The notes under the pieces: generated by a model | What the model was told of the DNA's origin: nothing | Databases searched by the model: none | The model's input: only the letters and a program-made list of their open reading frames with translations | Part shown: piece after piece, positions 17,558 to 26,294 of the stretch | Layout of the letters: every line of letters starts with the position of its first letter | Numbering within the stretch: position 1 is the stretch's first letter | Made by a program: the position numbers and the translations under genes | Source of the DNA: DATFTF01 sp963825175 | GTDB lineage: Bacteria > Acidobacteriota > Thermoanaerobaculia > UBA5066 > Gp7-AA6 | Reading direction: 5' to 3' | DNA length: 64,000 nt | NCBI GenBank assembly: GCA_963825175.1 | Contig: CAWGSA010000002.1 | Span: forward strand, 1,798,001 to 1,862,000

Positions 17558-19051
17558 ATGAGCACGGCCAGGGCCTTGCCGCTGCCCGGAGAACAGGCTG
17601 CGCCGGAGCACGTCCTCATCCTGTCGACGTCTCTCCTGACGGATCGCATGCTCCTCTACACGGATTGCATCGCGAGCCTCCGCCGGAAGTCTCGCGTCAC
17701 CATCTGGGCGAGCTCGGCGGCCAATCCGCAGCACGCGCACCTCTGGGATGGGCTCCTGCCGGCCGTTGCCGAGCCCTTTCCGGAGGTGGGGCACTACCCG
17801 GAGGTTCCGCACAACTACGCGCGCCGGCTGAATGATTTCGTGTGGGACTCCCATCACGAAGATCCGAGCCGGCGCAGCATTCAGAAGCACTTTCGCGATC
17901 AGACGCAGAGGAAATCCATCAAAGCCTTACGAGCGCCGGCGAGATGGCTGTCGCGAGCCGGCATGGCGCCCGCGGTGGAATCCTTGACCGAGAGACTCCT
18001 GCTGGGCCATCTCCGCAGCCCGGAAGCGCGCCAGCGCCTCCAACGGCTGCGCCCCGACCTCGTTGTCGCCACCGGCCCGTTCTGGTTCTGGGAGCCCGCC
18101 GTCGTCAGCGCGGCCAAGAACCTGGGAATCCCCGTTGCGACTCTCATTCCCTCGTGGGACAACCTGTCCACGAAGAGCCGGATGGTTTTTCGCTACGACG
18201 GCTACTTCGTCTGGTCGGAGGAGGCCCGCCGCCAGCTCCACGCTTACTACCCTGCCAGCCGCCGCGTGGACGTGCACGTCGTGGGGGCGCCCCAATTCGA
18301 CGTCTTCTTCCAGCCGCGCTTCTGGCGGCCGCGGGACGAGTTTCTTGCGAGCTTCGGGTTGCGGGGCGACCGCCCCGTGATCGTCTATGCGCTTGGGTCC
18401 CCCAACTTTCTCACGGGGGAGCCGCACGGTGCGCTGGACGTGGCGGCACGGCTCATTCGGGGCGAATTCGGGCAGGCACAGATGCTCGTGCGCCCCCATC
18501 CCATTCACGACAACGCGGAGATGGCGGATCTCTTCCGCCCCTTCGGTCCCCGCGTCGCTGTCCAGTCGACTTCCATCCCGCGCCTTCCGGTTTCGGCCCG
18601 ATCGCAGACCACGGAGCAAGTGGTCGAATGGGTCAATTCCTTCCGTCACGCCGACGTCGTCGTGAACCTGTCGTCGACGGTGACGGTCGACGCCGCCCTG
18701 TTCGATCGGCCCGTGGTGAATCTGGACTACGACCCGGCGCCCGGCCAACCGCAGCAGCAAGTCGTTCACGAAGTCAACCACGTATGGACTCACTTTCGCC
18801 CGGTGGCCGAATCGGGCGGCGTTTGGCTGGCGAAGGACTCCGGCGATCTCGCGGACGGGATCCGCGCATATCTCAAGGACCCTCAAAGGCATCGGGCCGA
18901 GAGGCGCTGGGTGGCCGAGACGGTCTGCGGCTTCGTGGACGGGCGCAGCGGGAAGCGCCTGGGGGAGGCGGTCGCCCGCTGCGCCAGTTCGATCCGCGAA
19001 GGCCGGGGCCGATCCAGATCGCGGACCAGGAGTCCAGGCCCTTCGCGATGA
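17558..19051 (+). CDS. GT-B-fold surface-glycan glycosyltransferase-like protein
   Basis: This 497-residue protein has GT-B-like architecture without a classical GT4 signature. Recognisable pieces are LRPDLVVATG near residue 167, the segment IPSWDNLSTKSRMV, YFVWSEEARRQL, VVGAPQFDVFF, VIVYALGSPN, and a C-terminal NLSSTVTVDAALFDRPVVNL that resembles the donor-binding region of CDP-glycerol or UDP-GlcNAc-2-epimerase-like folds. It is clearly paralogous to the product of 21646 (same SWDNL, VWSE, PQFD, G(S/T)PN series). It ends with a basic, disordered tail overlapping the next gene. Sugar and acceptor are unknown. Confidence 0.65.
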   Translation: MSTARALPLPGEQAAPEHVLILSTSLLTDRMLLYTDCIASLRRKSRVTIWASSAANPQHAHLWDGLLPAVAEPFPEVGHYPEVPHNYARRLNDFVWDSHHEDPSRRSIQKHFRDQTQRKSIKALRAPARWLSRAGMAPAVESLTERLLLGHLRSPEARQRLQRLRPDLVVATGPFWFWEPAVVSAAKNLGIPVATLIPSWDNLSTKSRMVFRYDGYFVWSEEARRQLHAYYPASRRVDVHVVGAPQFDVFFQPRFWRPRDEFLASFGLRGDRPVIVYALGSPNFLTGEPHGALDVAARLIRGEFGQAQMLVRPHPIHDNAEMADLFRPFGPRVAVQSTSIPRLPVSARSQTTEQVVEWVNSFRHADVVVNLSSTVTVDAALFDRPVVNLDYDPAPGQPQQQVVHEVNHVWTHFRPVAESGGVWLAKDSGDLADGIRAYLKDPQRHRAERRWVAETVCGFVDGRSGKRLGEAVARCASSIREGRGRSRSRTRSPGPSR

Positions 19052-20226
19052 ACGTCTACCTCATACCGAGCACGTTCGACTGCGGCAACGTGGGCGACGT
19101 CGCAATGCTCCAGACGGCGGTGTCGCGCTTGAAAAGCCTGTGGCCCGAGGCGAAGATCCGCGTCCCCACGAGCGACGTGGACACGCTGCGGCGCCTTTGC
19201 CCATCCGCCGACCCGTTCCTCCGGACGCGGAGAGGTGGCGCAGGGCGCGTGGCCCGATTCGGGGCTCGCTTCTCCCGCGCGGCGCGGAGGGCAATCCCGG
19301 CGCTTGGAGCGTCGGCGCTCGTGGGTTCGGAAAGAAGCACGGCGCTGGTCGTGGCCAGCGGCGCGAGCAGCCTCAACGACGTCTTCGCGTCCTACAGCCG
19401 GAATGTTCTCTCGACCCTCGAGGATGCCCAGAGGCGCCGGATCCCGACGGCTTTGCTGAGCCAGGGCCTGGGGCCGGTGACCAATCCCGCGTTGCTCGCA
19501 CAGGCCCGCGCCGTGCTGCCGCGCGTCGATCTCATCGCCTTGAGAGAGAGCCGATCGGGCCCGGCGATCCTTGACTCGATCGGCGTCGATCCGAGCCGGG
19601 TCCGGATGACGGGCGACGATGCGGTCGCGCCGGCTTATGAGGCCAGACCGGTCCAGCCTGGAAACGGGCTCGGGCTGAATGTTCGGGTGTCCTGGAACGC
19701 AGACGTCGATCAGAGCGATGTCGCCTCGCTGCGACCGATTGTCCAGAGTTTTGCCTCCGAGCACGGGGTTCCTCTCCTCCCGGTGCCTATTTCACTTCGG
19801 GAAGGAGTCGACGAGCGGGCGATCCAGGCGCTCGTTGAAGGCGCCCACGACCCATCTCAGAACGCCGAGGCACTCGACACGCCGTCGGCCGTCATCCGAC
19901 AGGTCGGCCGATGCAGTATGGTCGTGACCGGCGCGTATCACGCTGCGGTTTTTGCGCTCGCACAGGGCGTTCCGGCACTCTGCCTGTACCGCTCCGCGTA
20001 CTACCGAGACAAGTTCCTCGGGCTCCGCGACCTCTTTGGCGATGGGTGCTCGACCCTCGCCCTCGAAGCAGGATGGCAAGAGCGGCTGCCCGAACGGCTG
20101 CGTCTCCTGTGGAGTATGGCCGCCACCTGTCGGCGAGCTCTTCTGGCGGCCGCAGTCCGGCAAGTCGAGGCCGGGCGCTCCGTGTACGGCGAGTTGCCGC
20201 GCATCCTCGGGGAGCACCATGCCTAA
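19048..20226 (+). CDS. polysaccharide pyruvyltransferase family protein
   Basis: This 392-residue protein opens with MNVYLIPSTFDCGNVGDVAML, the NxGDxA motif of the polysaccharide pyruvyltransferase (CsaB/WcaK) superfamily. Later come LSQGLGPVTN, a stretch LIALRESRSGPAIL matching the RDxxS/T-type segment, a GDDAVAP motif and a C-terminal TGAYHAAVFALAQGVPALCL, the usual GxRLHA-like donor-site region. Members transfer pyruvate or act as sugar transferases on envelope glycans. The start overlaps the previous stop by 4 bases, and the stop overlaps the following start by 8. Confidence 0.82.
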   Translation: MNVYLIPSTFDCGNVGDVAMLQTAVSRLKSLWPEAKIRVPTSDVDTLRRLCPSADPFLRTRRGGAGRVARFGARFSRAARRAIPALGASALVGSERSTALVVASGASSLNDVFASYSRNVLSTLEDAQRRRIPTALLSQGLGPVTNPALLAQARAVLPRVDLIALRESRSGPAILDSIGVDPSRVRMTGDDAVAPAYEARPVQPGNGLGLNVRVSWNADVDQSDVASLRPIVQSFASEHGVPLLPVPISLREGVDERAIQALVEGAHDPSQNAEALDTPSAVIRQVGRCSMVVTGAYHAAVFALAQGVPALCLYRSAYYRDKFLGLRDLFGDGCSTLALEAGWQERLPERLRLLWSMAATCRRALLAAAVRQVEAGRSVYGELPRILGEHHA

Positions 20227-21649
20227 GCCTCGGATCGCTCTCCTGGTGGCGACGCCGCTGCGCGATCTGGCGGGTCTCGTCCTGGTGGCGCGCGCGCTCT
20301 GTCAGAGAGGAGCGGACGTCCGGCTCGTCCCGCAAGTCGGCGGATTCGCCGAGATCTGGGCGATGGCGCCCGACTTCGTGCTGGTGCCCGCTTTTCGACC
20401 CTACTATGCCCCGCGGATTCGCAAGTACATCGAGGTCGGCATCCAGTTCGGCCTCCTCGACACCGAGCAGAGCGTGTATCGGTCTCCGCAGGAGTACGAG
20501 GCGACGATGTGGGGGGACCGCGAGCTCTTCCGGGCGGCTCGGTGTGCGTGCATGTGGGGCCCAGCCATTGCAAACCACGTCATCGAGCGCGGGATCTTCA
20601 CGCCGGATCAGGTGGTGGTCACCGGATGCCCACGCTTCGACTACTATTGCGCGCCGCTCGACCGCGTGTACGCGGAGATGATCGGGCCGTCCCTCCCGGG
20701 CGCGCCCCGCTCCATTCTCGTCAACACGAACTTCACGATCGGAAACTACAGCGACAACTCGCTCGACGCGCTGGTCGAGAACTTCTGTAGCAACTACGGC
20801 ACTCCCCGCAACGTCGTGGAGGAATGGATTCGGACCCAGAAGGCGGCCATTGTGTCGATGGTCGACCTGGCAAGGAGACTGGCCGGAGACTTTCCGGACC
20901 TCGCCGTGGTCGTTCGACCTCATCCCCAGGAGAAGGAGGACCCTTACCGCGAGGGCGCGCGTGGTCTGACGAACCTCCACGTGGTCAAGGAGGGACCGGT
21001 CGCCCCGTGGATCCTGCGGTCGCTCGCCGTCGTCCAGCGCAGTTGCAGCACCGCGATCGAGGCCGTCATGTCGGGCATTCCGGCGTTGTCGCCGCGCTGG
21101 ATCGAGGCGTCGCACGAATACCCGCTTCCTGAGGCGCTAAGCGCACCCATGGCCTCTTACGAAGACCTGCGCGACACCGTGGGGGCGATCGCGGCGGGGA
21201 CCTTCCGCCCGTCCGGGAATACCCAGGCGCGGATCGAGGAACTGATGGCCGAGTGGCTCTTTCGCAGCGACGGCCGCGCCCACGAACGTGTCGCCGACAC
21301 GATTCTCGAAAGCCTCGGCCCGATCGGCAGGGTCGACACCGAAGCCTGCCGGCGGCTCCTCTACGGGCTGCACACGACGCCCGGCTGGACCTCGAGCGGG
21401 CTCGGCAATCGCGCGCGATACGTTCTCGATCTGCCGACGGACTGGTCTTTTCGCTCGTGGGAGGTCATTCAGGACACTCGATGGGACCCTCACTTCAATC
21501 GGAACGAGGTCGAGACTCTCGCTGACGCGATCCACAGCGTTGGAAACGGGTTCGGCGCCCGGCGTGTCGTTCTCCGGGACGCCAACGAAGGCGGGGTCTA
21601 CATCACACCGAAGTTCCGGGGGCGATCGATCGTCATGGAGACCCCATGA
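20219..21649 (+). CDS. surface carbohydrate biosynthesis protein (GT-B-like)
   Basis: This 476-residue protein starts MPKPRIALLVATPLRDLAGL. It shows VVVTGCPRFDYY near residue 140, SILVNTNFTIGNYSD, VVVRPHPQEKEDPYREG and RSCSTAIEAVMSGIPALSP, a pattern shared with surface-carbohydrate biosynthesis proteins and CDP-glycerol-transferase-like GT-B folds. The last 100 residues form a separate region ending FRGRSIVMETP, without a family I recognise. Substrate not predictable. It lies between two genes of related fold, overlapping both, so the three are probably consecutive steps of chain assembly. Confidence 0.65.
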   Translation: MPKPRIALLVATPLRDLAGLVLVARALCQRGADVRLVPQVGGFAEIWAMAPDFVLVPAFRPYYAPRIRKYIEVGIQFGLLDTEQSVYRSPQEYEATMWGDRELFRAARCACMWGPAIANHVIERGIFTPDQVVVTGCPRFDYYCAPLDRVYAEMIGPSLPGAPRSILVNTNFTIGNYSDNSLDALVENFCSNYGTPRNVVEEWIRTQKAAIVSMVDLARRLAGDFPDLAVVVRPHPQEKEDPYREGARGLTNLHVVKEGPVAPWILRSLAVVQRSCSTAIEAVMSGIPALSPRWIEASHEYPLPEALSAPMASYEDLRDTVGAIAAGTFRPSGNTQARIEELMAEWLFRSDGRAHERVADTILESLGPIGRVDTEACRRLLYGLHTTPGWTSSGLGNRARYVLDLPTDWSFRSWEVIQDTRWDPHFNRNEVETLADAIHSVGNGFGARRVVLRDANEGGVYITPKFRGRSIVMETP

Positions 21650-23091
21650 TTCGGTCTCCATCGGCCACCGCGAGGTCCGAGGCCGCCATGGACGAAGTGA
21701 GAGTGCTCGCGGTGCTGCCGCGGGGCGAGGCGATTCGCAACTTCGTCTACAGCGGCGCCCTGCAGGAGATCGCACGGGAGGCCGATGTCAGCATCCTTTC
21801 TGTGATGCCGAGCGAGGGCTATCGCCGGGCGCTCGAGTCGGAGTTCGAGCGGGTCTTCGAGCTCGAGGAAGCCTCTGACCCCTGGCCGATCCGGTTCACT
21901 CGAGAGGTTCTCGAGACCGCGCACGGCCGTTTTCTTTCGTCCGAGGCCGCGAGGGTGCGCGCGCTCCTGCGCGACAGGGAAGCCCAGGGTGTCCGCGCGC
22001 GGTCGAAGCGATGGGGAAAGAAGCTTCTGTCCTATCCCTTCGCAAACCGGCGCGGTGTCGCCCTCCTGGAACGCGTCGAGGGTTCGCTCGCGGGCCGATC
22101 GCGGGCCACGGCGACCGCCGTGCAGTTTCTGCAAGACCTCAAGCCCTCTCTCGTCTTCAACGGCTCCCACGTCCACAGCCGGCCCGCGCTCCATACGGTC
22201 CATGCCGCAAGACAGCTCGGAATCCCAACCGCAGCTTTCATCTTCTCGTGGGACAACCTGACGTCGCAGGGACGGATCATTCCTCCCTACGACCATTACC
22301 TCGTTTGGAGCGAGGCCATCCGCCAGCAGCTTCTCGGCATCTACGACACAGTTCGACCGGAGCAGGTCTTCGTGACCGGAACTCCGCAGTTCGACTTTCA
22401 TCTGCGGCAGGAACTCTACTGGACCAGGGAGGAGTTCTGCCGTCGGGTGGGGGCCGATCCCGCCCGACCGATCGTGCTCTATTCCACCGGGACGCCCAAC
22501 CACATGCCCGGCGAGCCGCTGATCGTCGAACGCCTGGCGGATCTGCTGGCGTCCATGGCCGACCTCGGTCCGCCCCAGCTCCTGGTGCGGGTCTACGCCA
22601 AGGATCTCTCGGGCCGCTTCGAGGGTCTCAAGCAGCGCCGGCCCGACGTCCTCATGCCGCACGTCGCCTGGAACCCGCGGTGGTTCACGCCGGAGCCGGA
22701 GGATGGCCCGATGTTGACGAACACCTTGCGGCATTGCGCCGCGGGCATCAATGTCGCCTCCACCATCTCGCTCGAGCTCTGCATGTTCGACAAGCCCGTC
22801 ATCAATGTGGGCTACAACCCGCCGGGCGTCGCGACGGTGCCGGATTTCATCCGCTACTACGATTTCGACCATTACAGGCCCGTCGTCCAAAGCGGCGCCG
22901 TCGACATCGTGGCGACGGAGGCGGACGTCGCGAGGGCGGTGCGCGACGCTCTCACGTCGCCGGAGAAGCGCAGCGGCGAGCGGCGCAGGCTCGTGCAGCG
23001 TTTCTTCGAAGGCCGGTGGGACGGGCGCAGCGGATCGCGGGTCGCCCAGTGCCTGCGGGAGCTCGCTGGCGCCAGAAGGTGGCGCGGATGA
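21646..23091 (+). CDS. GT-B-fold surface-glycan glycosyltransferase-like protein
   Basis: This 481-residue protein is a paralogue of the product of 17558, sharing FSWDNLTSQGRI, YLVWSEAIRQQLL, VTGTPQFDFHL, VLYSTGTPNHMPGEP and a C-terminal NVASTISLELCMFDKPVINVGY donor-site-like segment. It lacks the N-terminal signatures of GT1 or GT4 enzymes. The tandem presence of two paralogues separated by a pyruvyltransferase-like gene suggests transfer of similar residues to different acceptors. The first 14 residues may be an extension, as an internal ATG at residue 15 precedes the conserved DEVRVLAVLP strand. Confidence 0.65.
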   Translation: MIRSPSATARSEAAMDEVRVLAVLPRGEAIRNFVYSGALQEIAREADVSILSVMPSEGYRRALESEFERVFELEEASDPWPIRFTREVLETAHGRFLSSEAARVRALLRDREAQGVRARSKRWGKKLLSYPFANRRGVALLERVEGSLAGRSRATATAVQFLQDLKPSLVFNGSHVHSRPALHTVHAARQLGIPTAAFIFSWDNLTSQGRIIPPYDHYLVWSEAIRQQLLGIYDTVRPEQVFVTGTPQFDFHLRQELYWTREEFCRRVGADPARPIVLYSTGTPNHMPGEPLIVERLADLLASMADLGPPQLLVRVYAKDLSGRFEGLKQRRPDVLMPHVAWNPRWFTPEPEDGPMLTNTLRHCAAGINVASTISLELCMFDKPVINVGYNPPGVATVPDFIRYYDFDHYRPVVQSGAVDIVATEADVARAVRDALTSPEKRSGERRRLVQRFFEGRWDGRSGSRVAQCLRELAGARRWRG

Positions 23092-23858
23092 GCGCGCGCC
23101 GGCTGGCCAAGATCGGCGCCTATCGGGCTGCCCAGTGGTCGCGTGTCGTCCCGAGCCTGTGGATGCTCCGCAACCCTTTCAAGATCCACGAGTACGTCGA
23201 AGTGGTCTCGGGCGCCCGACTCGAGCCCGGTCACGTCGTGCTCGACCTCGGCTGCGGCAAAGGCTTCCAGACGCAGATCCTGGCGCGTTCCTGCGCAAGG
23301 GTCATCGGCCTCGACGTGGCTTCCTCGAAGATCGCGGAGGCGCATCGATTCCTGCGGCACAGCTGCGTCGAGCACAAGGTGGACTTCCTGGCCGGGAGGG
23401 TCGAGGCCGCGGGGTTGCCGGGGGCTTCTCTGGATCGGATTCTGAGCTTTTGCGTGCTCGAGCATATTCCGAATCTCGACGAGGTCCTGCGCGAGCTGCT
23501 GCGCCTGTTGAAGCCGGGCGGAGAGCTGCATGTGTCCGTGGATGCGCTGGCGAACATTCGGGACCCCGAGCTCGTTGCCCGGCACCGGCGCGATCACTTC
23601 GTGGTCCAGTACTTCACGCCCGAGACGCTGCGCCACACCCTGCTGGCGGCCGGTTTTGAGGTGACCGAGATTCGCCCCGTGATGACCGGCGAGTTCGCCC
23701 GGACGCAGTTCGAGGCGCGCATTCGCAGGGCGGACTTCTCCCATGGGCTCTTCGAGCGCGTCCGTTTCTACCGCCGTCTGCGGGAGGAGGACCGGCGATC
23801 GGCCTCTTCCGAAGGTGTCATGTTGATCGCGAGGGCCCGGCGCCGCGAGGCCGGCTGA
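23088..23858 (+). CDS. class I SAM-dependent methyltransferase
   Basis: This 256-residue methyltransferase has an intact SAM site VVLDLGCGKGFQTQIL (about 46-61), acidic loop VIGLDVASSKIAEA, and CVLEHIPNLDEVLRELLRLLKPGG after the binding core. It overlaps the preceding transferase gene by 4 bases and is followed 7 bases later by a GT4 gene. In context it probably methylates a sugar of the repeat unit. It is unrelated in detail to the methyltransferase at 15425. Confidence 0.82.
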   Translation: MSARRLAKIGAYRAAQWSRVVPSLWMLRNPFKIHEYVEVVSGARLEPGHVVLDLGCGKGFQTQILARSCARVIGLDVASSKIAEAHRFLRHSCVEHKVDFLAGRVEAAGLPGASLDRILSFCVLEHIPNLDEVLRELLRLLKPGGELHVSVDALANIRDPELVARHRRDHFVVQYFTPETLRHTLLAAGFEVTEIRPVMTGEFARTQFEARIRRADFSHGLFERVRFYRRLREEDRRSASSEGVMLIARARRREAG

Positions 23859-23865
23859 TGCACGG

Positions 23866-25122
23866 ATGACGGACTCCCGGCCGAGACTCCTCGTTCTCTC
23901 GCACGTCGTTCCGCTCCCGCCGTCGTCGGGTCAGCGGGTGCGCGTGCTCCACACGCTCCTGGCAGCGCGGGGACGGTTTCATGTCACGTTGGTGACGCTC
24001 GCGGCCGCGTCGGAACGGGACCAGGCGCGGCGTGATCTTCAAGGCCTCTGCGATGAGGTCGTCCTGCTGCCGCGCCAGGGGGAGAGCGGGCGCGCGGCGG
24101 CCATGTGGCACGGTCTGGCAGCGCGCGTGTACTCGCTGGCCACGGGATTGAGGCCCTCCAACTATGCGATCGGAAAGCTGGGGCTCTCGGCCTCGCGGGT
24201 CGAGCGTCTCCTGCAAGACGGAGCCTACGACTGCGCCCTCTTCGAGTACTGGCACGCGACGCCGGCTGTCCGGGTGCTTCGTCGGAGGGGCATTCCCTGT
24301 GTTCTCGATATGCACGACATCCTGTGGCGTTCGTACGCCCGCCAGCTCGACGTGCGCGGTTGGCTCCCGTCGCCTTTGAGGCGATGGGCCGTGCGCCGCT
24401 ACCGGCGGCGGGAGGAGAACGCGTGGAGGGCTTTCGACGCCGTGACGGCGATCAACGATGAAGAGTACCAGTACGTCCTGCGGTGCCAGCTGCCTTCCCC
24501 GACTCGCGTGTTCTGCGCGCCGATGGGAGTGAGCCTCGATCGGTGGCCCTATGGGTGGAAGCCCGCCCGCCCGAGCCGGTTCGCTTTCTATGGAGGCCTG
24601 GCGGGAGCACAAAACCAGGATGGGGCCCGGCGCTGCTTCGAGAGGATTCTGCCCGCGATCTGGCGACGCTTTCCGGACACCGAGCTCTGGCTCATCGGCA
24701 GCGAGCCGCCGGACTGGTTGCGCAAGCTGGCTGCCGATCCGCGAATCCGGGTCACGGGGTTCGTGGAGGATGTGGCGCCCTTGCTCGCATCGATGACCGG
24801 CGTCCTCTGCCCGTGGACCGGGACCTACGGATTTCGCAGCCGCCTGGTGGAAGTGATGGCCGTGGGCGTGCCTGTCGTCGCATCCAGGGACGCGGTCGAC
24901 GGGATGGGCATCTCGGAAGGGCAAGGGGTTCTTCTGGGAGATTCGGACGCGGCCCTGGCCGGGAACGCGCTGCGGCTGATCGAGGATGCGGCGCTGGCGG
25001 AATCGCTCAGCCGCGCGGGGCGGGAACGGGTCGAGGCTCTCTTCTCCATCGAGCGCACGTATGGACGCTGGATGCGCGAGCTCCACGATTGGCTTCCAAC
25101 CCGGGAGCGGCTGGCCTCGTGA
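23866..25122 (+). CDS. glycosyltransferase family 4 protein
   Basis: This 418-residue GT-B enzyme has an N-terminal acceptor domain beginning RLLVLSHVVPLPPSSGQRVR and a C-terminal donor domain with AFYGGLAGAQNQDGARRC, WLIGSEPPDWL and RSRLVEVMAVGVPVVAS, resembling the E-x7-E-type motif region of family 4 enzymes. DMHDILWRSYARQL is typical of group-1 transferases acting on undecaprenyl-linked intermediates. Its last bases overlap the next gene's GTG start. Donor sugar is unknown. Confidence 0.85.
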   Translation: MTDSRPRLLVLSHVVPLPPSSGQRVRVLHTLLAARGRFHVTLVTLAAASERDQARRDLQGLCDEVVLLPRQGESGRAAAMWHGLAARVYSLATGLRPSNYAIGKLGLSASRVERLLQDGAYDCALFEYWHATPAVRVLRRRGIPCVLDMHDILWRSYARQLDVRGWLPSPLRRWAVRRYRRREENAWRAFDAVTAINDEEYQYVLRCQLPSPTRVFCAPMGVSLDRWPYGWKPARPSRFAFYGGLAGAQNQDGARRCFERILPAIWRRFPDTELWLIGSEPPDWLRKLAADPRIRVTGFVEDVAPLLASMTGVLCPWTGTYGFRSRLVEVMAVGVPVVASRDAVDGMGISEGQGVLLGDSDAALAGNALRLIEDAALAESLSRAGRERVEALFSIERTYGRWMRELHDWLPTRERLAS

Positions 25123-26294
25123 ACCTCGTCGTGGTGTCTCACAAGCCGTGCTGGCCGAGCGAGAGCTCTCCCACCGGGTACGCGACCGACGGAGGGTTCC
25201 CGTTCCAGATGCGCGCCCTCTCGGAGCTCTTCGACACCACGACGCTGCTGGTACCGGTGTCCAACCGGGGACCGCAGAGCGGTGAGAGCGCATTGACCGG
25301 CCGCGATCTCTCGGTCGTCGCGCTCACGCCTCCCGCCGGGCGCGGGGCTCTGCGCAAGGCCGCTTTCCCGGTCTGGCTGATGCGCAACGGCCGGACGCTC
25401 TGGCGCGAGATCCGCAATCACGACGCGGTCCACGCTCCGATTCCAGGAGACGTCGGCACCGCGGGGCTCCTTCTGGCGTTGCTTCTCAAGAAGAGGCTCT
25501 TCGTCCGGCATTGCGGCAATTGGTTGCGCCCGAAGACCGCGGCCGACCGATTCTGGAAGTGGTTGATGGAGCGTTTCGCGGGCCGGGAAAGAGTCATGCT
25601 CGCCACGGGCGGGGCAGCCGGGCCTCCGTCGCGGCGAAACTCCAGTATCGGGTGGGTCTTTGCTTCGTCCCTGACCGAACAGGAGCTGTGCCAGTGGGGG
25701 CGGCCCCGCGATGGGTTTCGGGGCGAGGGACCCCGCCTCATCATCGCCTGCCGCCAGGAGAGGGACAAAGGCGTCGCGGCGCTGATCGCGAGCCTCCTTC
25801 TGATCCGTCGGGAGTTCCCCGGAGCCGTTCTCGACGTCGTCGGAGACGGGAATGCCCTCGAGGACTTCCGGCGCCTGGCTGCCGACATCGGTCTCCAGGG
25901 TGCGGTCACGTTTCCCGGAAAGCTCACCCATGCGGCCGTTCTCGAGCGGATGTCGCAGGCCGACCTCTTCTGCTATCCGACGCGATCCTCGGACGGGTTC
26001 CCGAAGGTCGTGCTGGAAGCGCTGGCCTGCGGCCTGCCCGTCGTGGCAACCCGCGTTTCGGTGCTGCCCAGTCTGATCAGCCAGGGGGCCGGCGTCCTGG
26101 TCGAGGAATGCAGCCCCGAGGCTGTCGCGGCGGGTGTCCGGACTTGTCTGTCGGACCCGGAGCGCTATCGCGGAATGTCCCGGTGCGCGGTGGAAACGGC
26201 CCGACGCTACTCACTCGAGCGGTGGCGGGACACGGTGGGCGATCGGCTCCGCAAGGCTTGGGGTCCTTTGCAATGCGCGACCTCAGCACCTTGA
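25119..26294 (+). CDS. glycosyltransferase family 4 protein
   Basis: This 391-residue GT-B enzyme starts at GTG overlapping the previous stop (GTGA). N-terminal VVSHKPCWPSESSP and FPFQMRALSELF form the first Rossmann half. The donor half has GPRLIIACRQERDKGVAALI, VVGDGNALEDF and FPKVVLEALACGLPVVATR, the conserved glutamate pair of GT4. A frame open further upstream is a shadow of the preceding gene. It is one of four GT4 genes between 23866 and 29852, consistent with a repeat unit of several sugars. Confidence 0.86.
   Translation: MNLVVVSHKPCWPSESSPTGYATDGGFPFQMRALSELFDTTTLLVPVSNRGPQSGESALTGRDLSVVALTPPAGRGALRKAAFPVWLMRNGRTLWREIRNHDAVHAPIPGDVGTAGLLLALLLKKRLFVRHCGNWLRPKTAADRFWKWLMERFAGRERVMLATGGAAGPPSRRNSSIGWVFASSLTEQELCQWGRPRDGFRGEGPRLIIACRQERDKGVAALIASLLLIRREFPGAVLDVVGDGNALEDFRRLAADIGLQGAVTFPGKLTHAAVLERMSQADLFCYPTRSSDGFPKVVLEALACGLPVVATRVSVLPSLISQGAGVLVEECSPEAVAAGVRTCLSDPERYRGMSRCAVETARRYSLERWRDTVGDRLRKAWGPLQCATSAP

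Noticed and set aside
17842..20226. Apparent 794-residue protein ending in the pyruvyltransferase-like domain
   Set aside because: The upstream half is an off-frame reading of the transferase gene at 17558. The family-typical start MNVYLIPSTFDCGN is at 19048.
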